Positions 48,007 to 57,040 of a stretch of 64,000 bases of DNA are shown in pieces (positions within the stretch are counted from its first letter, which is position 1; the number at the start of each line of letters is the position of its first letter). Position numbers and translations under genes: made by a program. The notes under the pieces are model-generated. The model saw nothing but the letters and a program-made list of their open reading frames with translations, was not told the DNA's origin and ran no database searches. The stretch is from an uncultured Microbacterium sp. (GTDB taxonomy: Bacteria; Actinomycetota; Actinomycetes; Actinomycetales; Microbacteriaceae). Location: assembly GCF_945952435.1 (NCBI RefSeq), contig NZ_CAMFHZ010000006.1, positions 19,183 to 83,182 of the forward strand, given 5' to 3'.

Positions 48007-50685
48007 GTGACCCCCGACACGACCCATACCGAAGCCATCCGCATCGTCGGCCGTTTCGAAGCCGGACGCGAGCTCCCCGAGGCGATGCGCGCCGACGTGC
48101 GCATGCTCGGCGCACTGCTCGGACAGGTGCTGCGAGAATCCGGCGGCGAGGAGCTGTTCGACGATGTCGAGCGCCTCCGTCAAGCCACGATCGAGGCGTA
48201 CACCGACGAATCCGCGGAGGCGTTCGACCGCGCGACCCGCATCGCCGAGGAGTTCTCGGTGCAGCGCGCCGACGAGGTGGCGCGCGCCTTCACCGCGTAC
48301 TTCCACCTGGTGAACCTCGCGGAGGAGCACCAGCGCGTGCGCGTGCTGCGCGAGCGCCCCGACCCGTCCGACTCCTCCGGCACCGAACTGCGCACGGACA
48401 CGGTCGCGGGCGCCTTCGCCCAGTTGACGGCGGAGGTCGGGGACGACGAGGCACGCCGACGCCTCGGCGCACTGCGCTTTCACCCGGTCTTCACCGCGCA
48501 CCCCACCGAGGCCCGCCGTCGCGCGGTCTCCTCCAGCATCCGCCGCTTGGCCGAGCTGCTCAGCGCGCACGACGCCGCGGCCCCGGGCGGCGCGGAGGCG
48601 CACCGCGCGCGCCGCCGCATGCTCGAGGAGATCGACACCCTGTGGCGCACCGCTCCCCTGCGCGCCCAGAAGCCCGCACCCACCGACGAGGTGCGCACCG
48701 TGATGAGCGTCTTCGACGAGACGCTGTTCACGACCGTGCCGCATGTCTACCGCCGCATCGACGACGTCCTGCGCGGCGAGGAGTCCGGATCCACGGCTCC
48801 GATCGTCCCCGCCTTCGTCCGGGTGGGCACCTGGGTCGGCGGCGATCGCGACGGCAACCCCTTCGTCACCGCGGCCGTCACGCGGGAGGCCGCGGGGATC
48901 GCGTCCGACCACGTGCTGCGCGGACTCGAGCGCGCGCTCGAGCGGATCGGGCGCACCCTCACGCTCGACGCGGAGAGCACCCCTCCCTCCGATGCCGTCC
49001 TCGGCCTGTGGGATGCGCTGAGCGAAGCGGATCCGGACGCCGCCGCCGAGATCGCGGCCCGCTCCCCCGAGGAGCCGCACCGCCGCGTCACACTGCTTCT
49101 CGCCCGCAAGGTCGCCGCCACCCGCCAGGGCGAGGGCGGTTACACCGACCCGGAACAGCTCCTCGCCGATCTGCGGACCGTCCAGCGGTCGCTCGAGGCC
49201 GCCGGAGCCACCCGGCACGCGTTCGGCGGCGTGCAGCATCTCATCTGGCAGGTCGAGACCTACGGATTCCACCTCGCAGAGCTCGAGGTGCGGCAGCACT
49301 CCGCGGTGCACGCCAAGGCCCTCGCCGAGCTCGACGCGGCGGACGGCACGGTGAGCAGCCAGACCGAGGAGGTGCTCGAGGTCTTCCGCGCGGTGCGCGA
49401 CATCCAGCGCGCGTTCGGCCCCCGCGCCGCGGGGCGCTACGTCGTCTCCTTCACGCAGTCGGCGGAGGATCTCGCGAACGTGCACCGGCTCGCCGCCTAT
49501 GCCTGCGGCGAGGACGTCCCCGTGCTCGACGTGGTCCCGCTGTTCGAGACGTTCGCCGACCTGCAGGCCGCGCCGGGGATCCTCGCGGAGATCGTCGAGC
49601 ATCCGGCGTTCGCCGCGCGGCTGGAGGCGACCGGCCGCCAGCTCGAGGTGATGCTCGGCTACTCCGACTCCTCGAAGGACGTGGGCCCTGTCGCCGCGAA
49701 CCTCGCCCTCTACGAGGCGCAGGCGGAGATCGCGGCCTGGGCGCAGCGCGAGGGCATCGAGCTCACGCTGTTCCACGGACGCGGCGGCGCTCTCGGACGC
49801 GGCGGCGGACCGGCGAACTCCGCGATCCTCGCCCAGCCGCCGCACTCGGTCGACGGGCGCTTCAAGCTGACGGAGCAGGGCGAGGTGATCTTCGCCCGCT
49901 ACGGCGAGCCCGCGATCGCGATGCGGCACATCGACCAGGTCACCGCCGCCACCCTGCTCGCCTCCTCCCCCGGCGTCGAGCAGCGCAACAGCGCGGCCGC
50001 CGAGCGGTTCGCGGAGGTCGCGGCGACGATGGATCGCGCCTCCCGGGAGCGGTTCTTCGCGCTCGTGAAGGCCCCCGGCTTCGCGCCGTGGTTCGCGACC
50101 GTCACGCCGATGGAGGAGATCGGCCTGTTGGCGCTGGGCTCGCGGCCGGCCCGCCGCGGACTCTCGGTCGAGTCCCTCGAAGACCTCCGCGCGATCCCCT
50201 GGGTGTTCGCGTGGACCCAGGCGAGGATCAACCTCGCCGGATGGTTCGGCCTGGGCACGGCGCTCGAGGCCGTGGGCGACGAGGAGCTCCTGCGCACCGC
50301 GTATCGCGAGTGGCCGCTGCTGCGCACGATGGTCGACAACGTGGCGATGAGCCTCGCCAAGACGGATCCGCGGATCGCCCGCCGCTATCTCGCCCTCGGG
50401 GATCGGGACGACCTCGCCGGGCTCGTGCTCGAGGAGATGGAGCTCACCCGCTCCTGGGTGGTCCGGCTGACCGGCGGCGAGCGCCTGCTGGAGAACAAAC
50501 CGATCCTCCAGCGCGCCGTCGCCATGCGCAGCCCCTACGTCGACGCCCTGTCGCTGCTGCAGCTGCGCGCGCTCCGGGCTCTCCGCGACGTCGACGAGGA
50601 TGCCCCCGCCACGGATCCCGACCTGCAGCGGCTCCTGCTGCTGTCCGTCTCCGGCGTCGCCGCCGGCCTGCAGAACACGGGCTGA
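48007..50685 (+). CDS. ppc: Phosphoenolpyruvate carboxylase
   Basis: 892 residues, usual length. FHPVFTAHPTEARRRAV has the catalytic His block; GTWVGGDRDGNPFVT, LEVMLGYSDSSKDVGPVAAN and FHGRGGALGRGGGPA are the other signatures; the conserved C terminus Q-N-T-G ends the protein. It fixes bicarbonate onto PEP to form oxaloacetate. The GTG at 48007 follows a TACTCT box. A strong hairpin terminator comes 15 bases after the stop. Confidence 0.98.
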   Translation: MTPDTTHTEAIRIVGRFEAGRELPEAMRADVRMLGALLGQVLRESGGEELFDDVERLRQATIEAYTDESAEAFDRATRIAEEFSVQRADEVARAFTAYFHLVNLAEEHQRVRVLRERPDPSDSSGTELRTDTVAGAFAQLTAEVGDDEARRRLGALRFHPVFTAHPTEARRRAVSSSIRRLAELLSAHDAAAPGGAEAHRARRRMLEEIDTLWRTAPLRAQKPAPTDEVRTVMSVFDETLFTTVPHVYRRIDDVLRGEESGSTAPIVPAFVRVGTWVGGDRDGNPFVTAAVTREAAGIASDHVLRGLERALERIGRTLTLDAESTPPSDAVLGLWDALSEADPDAAAEIAARSPEEPHRRVTLLLARKVAATRQGEGGYTDPEQLLADLRTVQRSLEAAGATRHAFGGVQHLIWQVETYGFHLAELEVRQHSAVHAKALAELDAADGTVSSQTEEVLEVFRAVRDIQRAFGPRAAGRYVVSFTQSAEDLANVHRLAAYACGEDVPVLDVVPLFETFADLQAAPGILAEIVEHPAFAARLEATGRQLEVMLGYSDSSKDVGPVAANLALYEAQAEIAAWAQREGIELTLFHGRGGALGRGGGPANSAILAQPPHSVDGRFKLTEQGEVIFARYGEPAIAMRHIDQVTAATLLASSPGVEQRNSAAAERFAEVAATMDRASRERFFALVKAPGFAPWFATVTPMEEIGLLALGSRPARRGLSVESLEDLRAIPWVFAWTQARINLAGWFGLGTALEAVGDEELLRTAYREWPLLRTMVDNVAMSLAKTDPRIARRYLALGDRDDLAGLVLEEMELTRSWVVRLTGGERLLENKPILQRAVAMRSPYVDALSLLQLRALRALRDVDEDAPATDPDLQRLLLLSVSGVAAGLQNTG

Positions 50686-50699
50686 GCGGCGCCGCCTCA

Positions 50700-50733
50700 C
50701 GGTCTCCCCGGGACCGGCGCGTCCGGGGAGACC
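50700..50733. terminator. Strong bidirectional terminator after ppc
   Basis: Perfect 12-base arms CGGTCTCCCCGG and CCGGGGAGACCG with a ten-base loop, between converging ppc and the permease. Confidence 0.85.
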
Positions 50734-50764
50734 GCGAGGTTCGTCGTGCCCTCCCCGGTGCGCC

Positions 50765-50809
50765 GCTCAGCGTTCGGCGGATCAGCGTTCGGCGGATCAG
50801 CGCTCCGCG
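50765..50809 (-). repeat. 15-base direct repeat carrying three in-frame stop codons
   Basis: The 3' end of the permease gene, including its stop, is repeated: TGA at 50797-50799, 50782-50784 and 50767-50769, 15 bases apart and in one frame. Unit on the plus strand: ATCAGCGTTCGGCGG. Confidence 0.85.
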
Positions 50810-52230
50810 ACGGTGTCCGCCTCCTCGTCCATCCCCTCGGGCAGCTTGTTGTACCCGGTCACGGGCTGGTTCTCGTCGAACGAGGCGACCTTGCGCCGGA
50901 AGCCGCGCGTGATCACGAGCAGGTAGAGGAAGCCGAGCACCGCCCAGACGCATCCGCCGATGAGCGCGTCGGCGCTGAGGTTGATCCAGAGCAGCCCGGT
51001 CAGCGCCGTGCCGATGAGCGGCATTACGATGTAGCGGAAGACGTCGGAGAAGGTGTGACGACGTCCGTTGCGCACCGCGAACCACGCGATCACCGACACG
51101 TTCACGAACGTGAAGGCGATGAGGGCGCCGAAGTTGATGAACGAGGCGATCAGGTCGAGGCTGAACGACATCGCGAACAGGCAGATCGCACCGATGAGCA
51201 CGATGTTGAACGTCGGCGTGTGGGTACGGGGGTTGATGTAGCCGAACACGCGCTTCGGGAGCACGTTGTTGCGCCCCATCACCAGCAGCATGCGCGCGAC
51301 GGAGGCGTGCGAGGCGAGCCCCGACGCGACCGTCGCCGCGAATCCGGCCGAGGTCAGGATGATCTGGAACGTCTTGCCGCCCACGACCTCGCCGATCTGG
51401 GTCAGCGAGCTGTCGCTGAGGGAGGCGTCGTTGAACATGTGCCAGTCGGGGAAGCGCAGCTGGGTGAAGTAGCTCGAGACGAGGAAGATCGCCCCTCCGA
51501 GCACGACGGTCCACAGGATCGCCTTCGGCATGATGCTCGGGTGCTTCGCCTCCTCCGCATACATCGTCACGGCGTCGAAGCCGATGAAGGAGAAGCAGAC
51601 GACCGTCGCCCCCGCCAGGACCGCGCCGAACTCCATGCCGCCGTGGAAGAACGGCTGCACCGACACCACCGTGCCGGCCCCGGCGCCCTGCGCGAGCTGC
51701 ATCCAGACGAGCACGACGAACAGGACGATGACGATCATGGCGAACACGATGAGCACCATGTTGAGATTCGACGTGCCCCGCATCGTGAGGTAGATCACGG
51801 AGGTCGCGAAGAGGCAGTAGAGGATCACCCAGACGCCGGGCCAGATCCCCGGGATGAGCTGCTCCAGGTAGTTGCGGATGATGAGGCAGTTCACCATCGG
51901 CAGCAGGATGTAGTCGATCAGCGAGGTCCAGCCGACCATGAAGCCCAGGTTCGGATGGATCGACTCCCGCACGTACGTGTACGCGGACCCGGCACTCGGG
52001 ATCGCCCCCGCGATCTTGCCATAGCTCACCGCGGTGAACATCATCACCACGAGCGCGAGGACGTAGGCGAGCGGCACGAGGTTGTCGGTCTGCTGCGAGA
52101 CGATGCCGAACGTGTCGAACACGATCGTCGGAGTCATGTAGCCCAGGCCGAGGCCGACGATGGCCCACAGGCCGAGGTTGCGTTTCAGGCTGCCTCCGCC
52201 TTGCGCGAGCGGCTGGATCTTGGTGCCCAT
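50797..52230 (-). CDS. APC family amine/amino-acid permease (PuuP-like)
   Basis: 477 residues with twelve helices. The opening SLKRNLGLWAIVGLGLGYM and TIVFDTFGIVSQQTDNLVPL, then SYGKIAGAIPSAGSAYTYV, match the putrescine importer PuuP branch. FIGFDAVTMYAEEAKHPSIM is the unwound helix region of APC transporters. ATG at 52230 has GGAGAG upstream. It is the last gene of an operon-like run after the aminotransferase fusion, so the substrate is probably the amine handled there. A CATAAT box at 52293-52298 could be its own promoter. Confidence 0.88.
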   Translation of the reverse strand: MGTKIQPLAQGGGSLKRNLGLWAIVGLGLGYMTPTIVFDTFGIVSQQTDNLVPLAYVLALVVMMFTAVSYGKIAGAIPSAGSAYTYVRESIHPNLGFMVGWTSLIDYILLPMVNCLIIRNYLEQLIPGIWPGVWVILYCLFATSVIYLTMRGTSNLNMVLIVFAMIVIVLFVVLVWMQLAQGAGAGTVVSVQPFFHGGMEFGAVLAGATVVCFSFIGFDAVTMYAEEAKHPSIMPKAILWTVVLGGAIFLVSSYFTQLRFPDWHMFNDASLSDSSLTQIGEVVGGKTFQIILTSAGFAATVASGLASHASVARMLLVMGRNNVLPKRVFGYINPRTHTPTFNIVLIGAICLFAMSFSLDLIASFINFGALIAFTFVNVSVIAWFAVRNGRRHTFSDVFRYIVMPLIGTALTGLLWINLSADALIGGCVWAVLGFLYLLVITRGFRRKVASFDENQPVTGYNKLPEGMDEEADTVAER

Positions 52231-52292
52231 GGTCTCTCCTTCGGGAACGAGGGTTCACTCGACGGATCGGGGGCTCCGCACTGCGACGGTTC

Positions 52293-52298
52293 ATTATG
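52293..52298 (-). promoter_or_regulatory. Possible -10 box (CATAAT) of the permease gene
   Basis: Minus strand, about 63 bases before the ATG at 52230, one mismatch from TATAAT. The 131-base gap between aminotransferase gene and permease is long enough for its own promoter. Confidence 0.35.
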
Positions 52299-52361
52299 CC
52301 TCTCGGCCCGGCCCGAGAGGAACACCGAGTCGTCCGGCCCGAGGCAGGGGCGCCGGGGGTG

Positions 52362-55328
52362 TCACCAGCCTTCGGTCAGGACCCTGTCGAGCGCCGCGAT
52401 CACGGCGTCCGCACTGTCGGCCGTGAGGCAGAGCGGGGGCTTGACCTTCAGCACGTTCGAGCGCTCCGACGTGGTCAGCATGATCACGCCGAGCTCGCGC
52501 AGCCGTTCGCTGATCGCGGCCGCCTCGGCGTCCGCGGGCTCCCTGTTGTCCCGGTCCCTGACCAGTTCGACGCCGAGGTAGAGGCCGACGCCGTGGACGT
52601 GACCGATGAGCGCGTGACGCTCCGCGAGCGCGTGGAAACCTTCGACGAGTCGGGATCCGACGATGCGGGCGTTCTCCTGCAGCCCCTCGTCCCGCATTGC
52701 ATCGAGCACCGCGATCCCGACCCGGCAGCTGAGCGGGTTCCCGCCGGCCGACGAGAAGAACTGTCCCTGCGTCGCGAGGGCGTCGGCGACCCGCCGGGAG
52801 GTGATCACCCCGCCGATCGGGAATCCGTTGCCCATCGGTTTGGCGATCGCGATGAGATCGGGCACCACCCCGGACTGCTCGAAGCCCCAGAACGTCGTGC
52901 CCATCCGGCCGAAGCCCACCTGCACCTCGTCCGCGATGCAGAGCCCTCCTGCCGCGCGGACGCGGGCGTAGGCGTCGGCGAGGTAGCCGTCCGGGAGCAC
53001 GACGCCGCCGGCGTTGCCGAGCACCGACTCGCAGATGAACCCGGCCACGGGGCGGCCTTCGCGGGCGAGCCCGTCCAGATCCGCCCCGAGGTCCCGTCCG
53101 TACCGTGCCCCGGAGTCGGCTCCGCGATACGTGCCGCGGTAGGCGTTGGGGACGTCGGCCACGTGCACCCAGTCGGGCCGGGTGTCGAGCGCCTCGGGAT
53201 TGTCGTAGGCGCTCGTGGTGACCGCGTCGCTGGCCATCGTCCAGCCGTGATACGCCTCGCGCAGGGCGACGATCGTGCGCCGTCCGGTCGCGGCCTGAGC
53301 GAGTCGCAGGGCCAGATCGACCGCCTCGGAGCCGCTGTTCACGAGCAGCACGGTGTCGAGCCCGCTGTCGGGCGGGAGGAGGGCGAGCAGGCGCTCGCTG
53401 TACTCCGCCAGCTCGCGGTACAGGAAGCGCGAGTTGGTGTTCAGGATGCGGATCTGCCGGTCCACCGCGTCCGCGACGCCGGGGTGGCCGTGCCCGAGCC
53501 CTGCCACGTTGTTGACCATGTCGATGTACGCGCGACCGGTCGTGTCGACGAGATGGTGGCGCCAGCCGCGCTCGATCTGCGGCGGGTTCTCGTAGTAGCG
53601 CTCCTGCGCGCGGGCGAAGATGCGCTCGCGTCGGGCGAGCTCCGCCGGGGCCGTGTCGTGCCGGGCGAGAGCGGGCAGGCCGAGCAGCGGTGCAGGATCC
53701 GCGGTCAGGCGTCGCCAGGCGGGCACGCGGTCGGGCGCGACGAGCGCCGCACCCTGCGCATCGGCGACCGGTCCTGGCGCGTCGCGGCGCCGGATCGACA
53801 CGACGACGGTGCGCACGTCGTCGCTTGCGGGGATCTCGCTCACGCCCTGACCGGCCTGGATCTCTGTGCCGGGCTCGGGGCCGAGCTGCGCCCCCGTGAT
53901 CTCGCACGTCCACCCCTCGCCGAATGCGATCGTCATCGAACCGTGCGAGGAGGCGACGATGCGGCCCGAGACCGGGGCGACGAGCAGCAGACGCGGGCCC
54001 GCCGACAGGTGGATCGTGGTGCCCGTGGGCCAGGTGGCCGCGGCGTCGCTCGCGTCGATCGCCGTGCGGGTCAACCGAGGCACGCCGTAGGGAAGCACGA
54101 CAGCGCCCGCGCCGCGGTCGAGCGCCTCCTGGACGAGCTCGGCCTCCGCCTCGGGGCGCAGCCATACGCCCCCGGCGAGCGCCTCGGACTCCACGCCCAG
54201 GTCGAGGAGGACGACCTCGGCGTCCAGTCCGGGCAGCAGGGTCGCGAGAGGGGGATCCGTCGTGACCTCCGCCGCCGGCGCCTCGAGCGCGGGGACGGCT
54301 GCCGGCATGCCCAGCGCGTCGAGCACCTGCTCGACGGCCTCCACGAGCGGGATCGAGGTCGCCGCGTCGAAGATCGCCTGCTCCCCCGCCACCCGCTCGC
54401 GGGCGTAGTCGTTCTCGCCGTCGATCGCGAGCTGCTGCCAGCCGCTTGCGACGAGCAGCGCGGCGCGCAGCACGATGAGCGGCCAGAGCGCGCGGGCCTC
54501 GGGCTCGCTCAGCGGGGCGTCCGCATGGAATGCGCGGATGGTCTCGCACGCGCGCAGCGGACGCTCCGGCTCGTGGTGCAGCATCGAGGCCGCGCAGACC
54601 GCGAGCTCCGCGACCCTCCAGCCGAGCGAGAGGTCGCCGAGATCGAGCACGGTCCGCGGATGCAGGCGCGCATCGGCGCCGCGCTCGCCCATCACGTTGT
54701 CGTCGGTGAGGTCGCCGTGGATCGCCTGGACGGGCAGCTCGTCCGCGAGCGCCGCGACCGCACCAGCGGCCGTCGCGGCATGCGCTCGCACTCTCTCGCG
54801 CAGCGCCTCGTCGGTGATCGAGGGCAGCAGCCGTTCGACCTCCGCCGCGGCGACGCGCATGTCCCACATGTGCGGACGGTCGATCCCCGGATGCGCGAGC
54901 TCGGCGAGCGCGTTCACCGACGCGGCGGCCAGCGCTCCGAACTCGGCGAGCACGACGGGGGCGAAGTAGCCGGCGTCGACCATCGTCTCGCCGTCCGCGA
55001 AGGCGCTGCGACGCACCGCGAACCCGCCCCAGCGCTGGGTGAGCGCACCGTCGAGGCCGACCAGCGCATCCGGCGCCGCCACACCACCCGCCCGGTACGC
55101 ATCGAGAGCCGCGTGCTGCGCCTCTCGGGCGCTGTCGGGAAAGACCGGGTTGTCGATCCGGAGCACGCTGCGCGTGCCGTCGCGCGCGGTGAGCAGGTAG
55201 TTGCGGTCCTGATTGCTTCCGAGCTCGGTGGCGGTCACCTCGATTCCCCAGCATTCGCGGGCGATCGCGACGGCGTCGTCGGCGCTGACTTCCGGACGGA
55301 TCAGTCCTGAGGTCTCGGCAGCGGACAT
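52362..55328 (-). CDS. Fused aminoglycoside-phosphotransferase-like kinase / barrel domain / class III aminotransferase
   Basis: 988 residues. Residues 1-330 form an APH/choline-kinase fold: AIHGDLTDDNVMG (catalytic HGDLxxxN at 204-211) and LDLGDLSLG (229-). A middle beta-rich piece (about 390-520; LLLVAPVSGRIVASSHGSM) resembles the M23/lipoyl-type barrel found in such fusions, but I do not see a full set of zinc ligands. From about 555 it is a class III PLP enzyme: MVNNVAGLGHGHPGVADAV, LLVNSGSEAVDLALRLAQ, CIADEVQVGFGRMGT and AIAKPMGNGFPIGG with Lys830 as Schiff-base lysine. Related enzymes include phospholyases acting on phosphoethanolamine-like substrates. ATG has GGAGAG upstream. Confidence 0.88.
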   Translation of the reverse strand: MSAAETSGLIRPEVSADDAVAIARECWGIEVTATELGSNQDRNYLLTARDGTRSVLRIDNPVFPDSAREAQHAALDAYRAGGVAAPDALVGLDGALTQRWGGFAVRRSAFADGETMVDAGYFAPVVLAEFGALAAASVNALAELAHPGIDRPHMWDMRVAAAEVERLLPSITDEALRERVRAHAATAAGAVAALADELPVQAIHGDLTDDNVMGERGADARLHPRTVLDLGDLSLGWRVAELAVCAASMLHHEPERPLRACETIRAFHADAPLSEPEARALWPLIVLRAALLVASGWQQLAIDGENDYARERVAGEQAIFDAATSIPLVEAVEQVLDALGMPAAVPALEAPAAEVTTDPPLATLLPGLDAEVVLLDLGVESEALAGGVWLRPEAEAELVQEALDRGAGAVVLPYGVPRLTRTAIDASDAAATWPTGTTIHLSAGPRLLLVAPVSGRIVASSHGSMTIAFGEGWTCEITGAQLGPEPGTEIQAGQGVSEIPASDDVRTVVVSIRRRDAPGPVADAQGAALVAPDRVPAWRRLTADPAPLLGLPALARHDTAPAELARRERIFARAQERYYENPPQIERGWRHHLVDTTGRAYIDMVNNVAGLGHGHPGVADAVDRQIRILNTNSRFLYRELAEYSERLLALLPPDSGLDTVLLVNSGSEAVDLALRLAQAATGRRTIVALREAYHGWTMASDAVTTSAYDNPEALDTRPDWVHVADVPNAYRGTYRGADSGARYGRDLGADLDGLAREGRPVAGFICESVLGNAGGVVLPDGYLADAYARVRAAGGLCIADEVQVGFGRMGTTFWGFEQSGVVPDLIAIAKPMGNGFPIGGVITSRRVADALATQGQFFSSAGGNPLSCRVGIAVLDAMRDEGLQENARIVGSRLVEGFHALAERHALIGHVHGVGLYLGVELVRDRDNREPADAEAAAISERLRELGVIMLTTSERSNVLKVKPPLCLTADSADAVIAALDRVLTEGW

Positions 55329-55365
55329 GGCTCTCCTTCGGGCCTGGAGTCGGATCGTGCGGGCT

Positions 55366-55962
55366 TCAGAGCGCCCGGTCGTCGCCGTGTCGTGCCAGCG
55401 ACCTCGCGTAGCGCTCGGTCAGCTGCACCATGAGATCGGGCGTGGAGCGGTCCACCCCGAAGACGTATCCGGGGAAGTCGAGCTCGTGCTGCGCCTCCCA
55501 GATCTCCTCATGACGGTTCGGAGGCAGGATCCGCAGAGGATCGCCGACGGCGACCCAGCCGATCGGCACGACCGTTTCCGGAGGCAACGTCGTACGCAGG
55601 TGCACGACGGCGTTGATCCGCACCTCGCTGTGCTCGCCGATCCGCGCGCCGTTGAAGACGCGCGTGCCCGTCGCGAGGAAGACCTCGTCGTCGATCGTCG
55701 CGCCGGAGATGCTCGCCATGGGCCCGACGAGTACGTGGGCGCCGATGTGCACCGGGTTCGCCGCGGTCGCCCGGATCAGGGCGTTCTCCATGACGATGAC
55801 ATGCTCACCCAGGGTGATCGGGCCGCCCTCCGCCGTGATCACGGCGCCGTGCAGCACCTGGCAGTCCTCGCCGATGGTCACATCGCCGGAGATGACCGCA
55901 GAAGGGGCCACGACGGCGGTGTCGTGGATGCGGGGGCGAGCCCCCAGGTGCTCGTAGATCAT
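55366..55962 (-). CDS. Gamma-carbonic-anhydrase/PaaY-CaiE-like hexapeptide-repeat protein
   Basis: 198 residues. A left-handed beta-helix from about 12 to 130: IHDTAVVAPSAVISGDVTIG, CQVLHGAVITAEGGPITLGE, HVIVMENALIRATAANPVHIG, with His residues at spaced positions that could bind metal; then a helix with RYARSLARHGDDRAL. Relatives include PaaY thioesterase and CaiE. It heads the operon with the kinase/aminotransferase fusion, 37 bases upstream of it. Start fixed by TAGTCT six bases before ATG 55962. Confidence 0.85.
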   Translation of the reverse strand: MIYEHLGARPRIHDTAVVAPSAVISGDVTIGEDCQVLHGAVITAEGGPITLGEHVIVMENALIRATAANPVHIGAHVLVGPMASISGATIDDEVFLATGTRVFNGARIGEHSEVRINAVVHLRTTLPPETVVPIGWVAVGDPLRILPPNRHEEIWEAQHELDFPGYVFGVDRSTPDLMVQLTERYARSLARHGDDRAL

Positions 55963-55968
55963 GCGGCC

Positions 55969-55974
55969 AGACTA
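55969..55974 (-). promoter_or_regulatory. Leaderless promoter -10 (TAGTCT) of the amine operon
   Basis: Minus-strand TAGTCT, six bases (GGCCGC), ATG at 55962. Confidence 0.65.
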
Positions 55975-55990
55975 GCGGCCGCCGCCGCGA

Positions 55991-56149
55991 TCAGCTCTTG
56001 TTCGTGCGGCCCCGGATGATGCCGAACACGAGGGTCAGCAGGAACAGGACGACGCCGATCACGGCCAGCCAGATCAGCCCCTTGATGGCGAAGCCCAGGA
56101 CCGACAACACGAGCCAGACGACGAGCAGGATGATCACGAGAGTCCACAT
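55991..56149 (-). CDS. Small two-helix membrane protein
   Basis: 52 residues: MWTLVIILLVVWLVLSVLG and a second helix IWLAVIGVVLFLLTLVFG, ending in a basic tail GRTNKS. Small proteins of this kind are common in actinobacteria and of unknown function. ATG at 56149 lies six bases after CATGAT (relaxed -10), or has GAAGG directly upstream. It could be a free-standing transcript between the hexapeptide and methyltransferase genes. Confidence 0.65.
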   Translation of the reverse strand: MWTLVIILLVVWLVLSVLGFAIKGLIWLAVIGVVLFLLTLVFGIIRGRTNKS

Positions 56150-56210
56150 GCCTTCATCATGCTCCGCGGTCCGCCCCGCCGCGCCCGGTTGACGGCCCGG
56201 CGGGGATGCG

Positions 56211-56981
56211 CTACGAATCCGTGCCGGCGGAGGGTTTGCGCGCCTCCACGAGGTGACGGGTCGAGTGCGCGATGAACGGGCCCTCGGTCCGAAGGAGCCG
56301 ATCGAGTTCGCGGAGCCGGTCGAGGTGGCCCTCCACGGTGAATCCCGGAACCCACCACACCAGCTTCCTGAGCAGGTAGACGACCGCCGCGACGTCCCGG
56401 ATCTCGATGCGCAGCCGCGCCTCTCGGAGCTGCACGATCTCGAGCCCCGCGGATCGTGCCGCGGCTGCCTCGTCGCGGGGGTCGCGCGCACGCCGCGCCT
56501 CGGGCTGCGGGCCGAGGAAGTACTCGATCAGCTCGAAACCGCTCGCCGGTCCGACGTGCTGGGCGAGATACGTGCCACCGGGGACCAGAACGCGTGCGAT
56601 CTCCGCCCAGTCCGGCGCCACCGGGTGCCGGCTGCTCACCAGATCGAACGCCGCGTCGGCGAACGGCAGCGCCGCCTCCGCGACGGTGCGCACCACGGCG
56701 ACGCCCCGTGGGCGGAGCAGAGCGGTGGCTCGCGCCGCGTTCGGCGGCCATGCCTCGGTGGCGACCGCGACGGGCGGGAACCTCGAGGCCTCGGAAAGGA
56801 CCTCCCCGCCTCCCGTGTCCAGATCGAGCGAGGCCGTGGCCGTGCTCAGACGACCGGCCAGCAGATGCGCGTACCCCCAGGGAGGGCGCTCCTCGCTCGC
56901 TCTCCCGTCGAGCCAGTCGAAGCCCCAGCCCGTGACGTCCGCCGCGGAACCGCGGGCGAGCAGCTCCTCGAACGTATCCAT
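56211..56981 (-). CDS. SAM-dependent methyltransferase (class I)
   Basis: 256 residues. The fold is visible through SLDLDTGGGEVLSEASR (motif I, D-x-G-x-G), VAVATEAWPPNAARA, LPFADAAFDLVSSRHP (motif IV-like) and LVPGGTYLAQHVG. C-terminal region has VWWVPGFTVEGHLDRL. Substrate not recognisable; the pattern is like the UbiE/Coq5 group that includes rRNA and small-molecule methyltransferases. Its ATG at 56981 has GGAGGG directly upstream and CAAGAT six bases before that as relaxed -10. Confidence 0.85.
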   Translation of the reverse strand: MDTFEELLARGSAADVTGWGFDWLDGRASEERPPWGYAHLLAGRLSTATASLDLDTGGGEVLSEASRFPPVAVATEAWPPNAARATALLRPRGVAVVRTVAEAALPFADAAFDLVSSRHPVAPDWAEIARVLVPGGTYLAQHVGPASGFELIEYFLGPQPEARRARDPRDEAAAARSAGLEIVQLREARLRIEIRDVAAVVYLLRKLVWWVPGFTVEGHLDRLRELDRLLRTEGPFIAHSTRHLVEARKPSAGTDS

Positions 56982-57040
56982 CCCTCCATCTTGCCCGCTC
57001 CCGGGGTCACTCACGCAGCGGGCCGGAGGAGGCATGGACC

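Noticed and set aside
52296..55310. Open frame of about 1000 codons on the plus strand across the aminotransferase fusion
   Set aside because: Antisense to a complete enzyme with conserved active sites; composition (Arg, His, Glu, Asp repeats) is that of a shadow frame.
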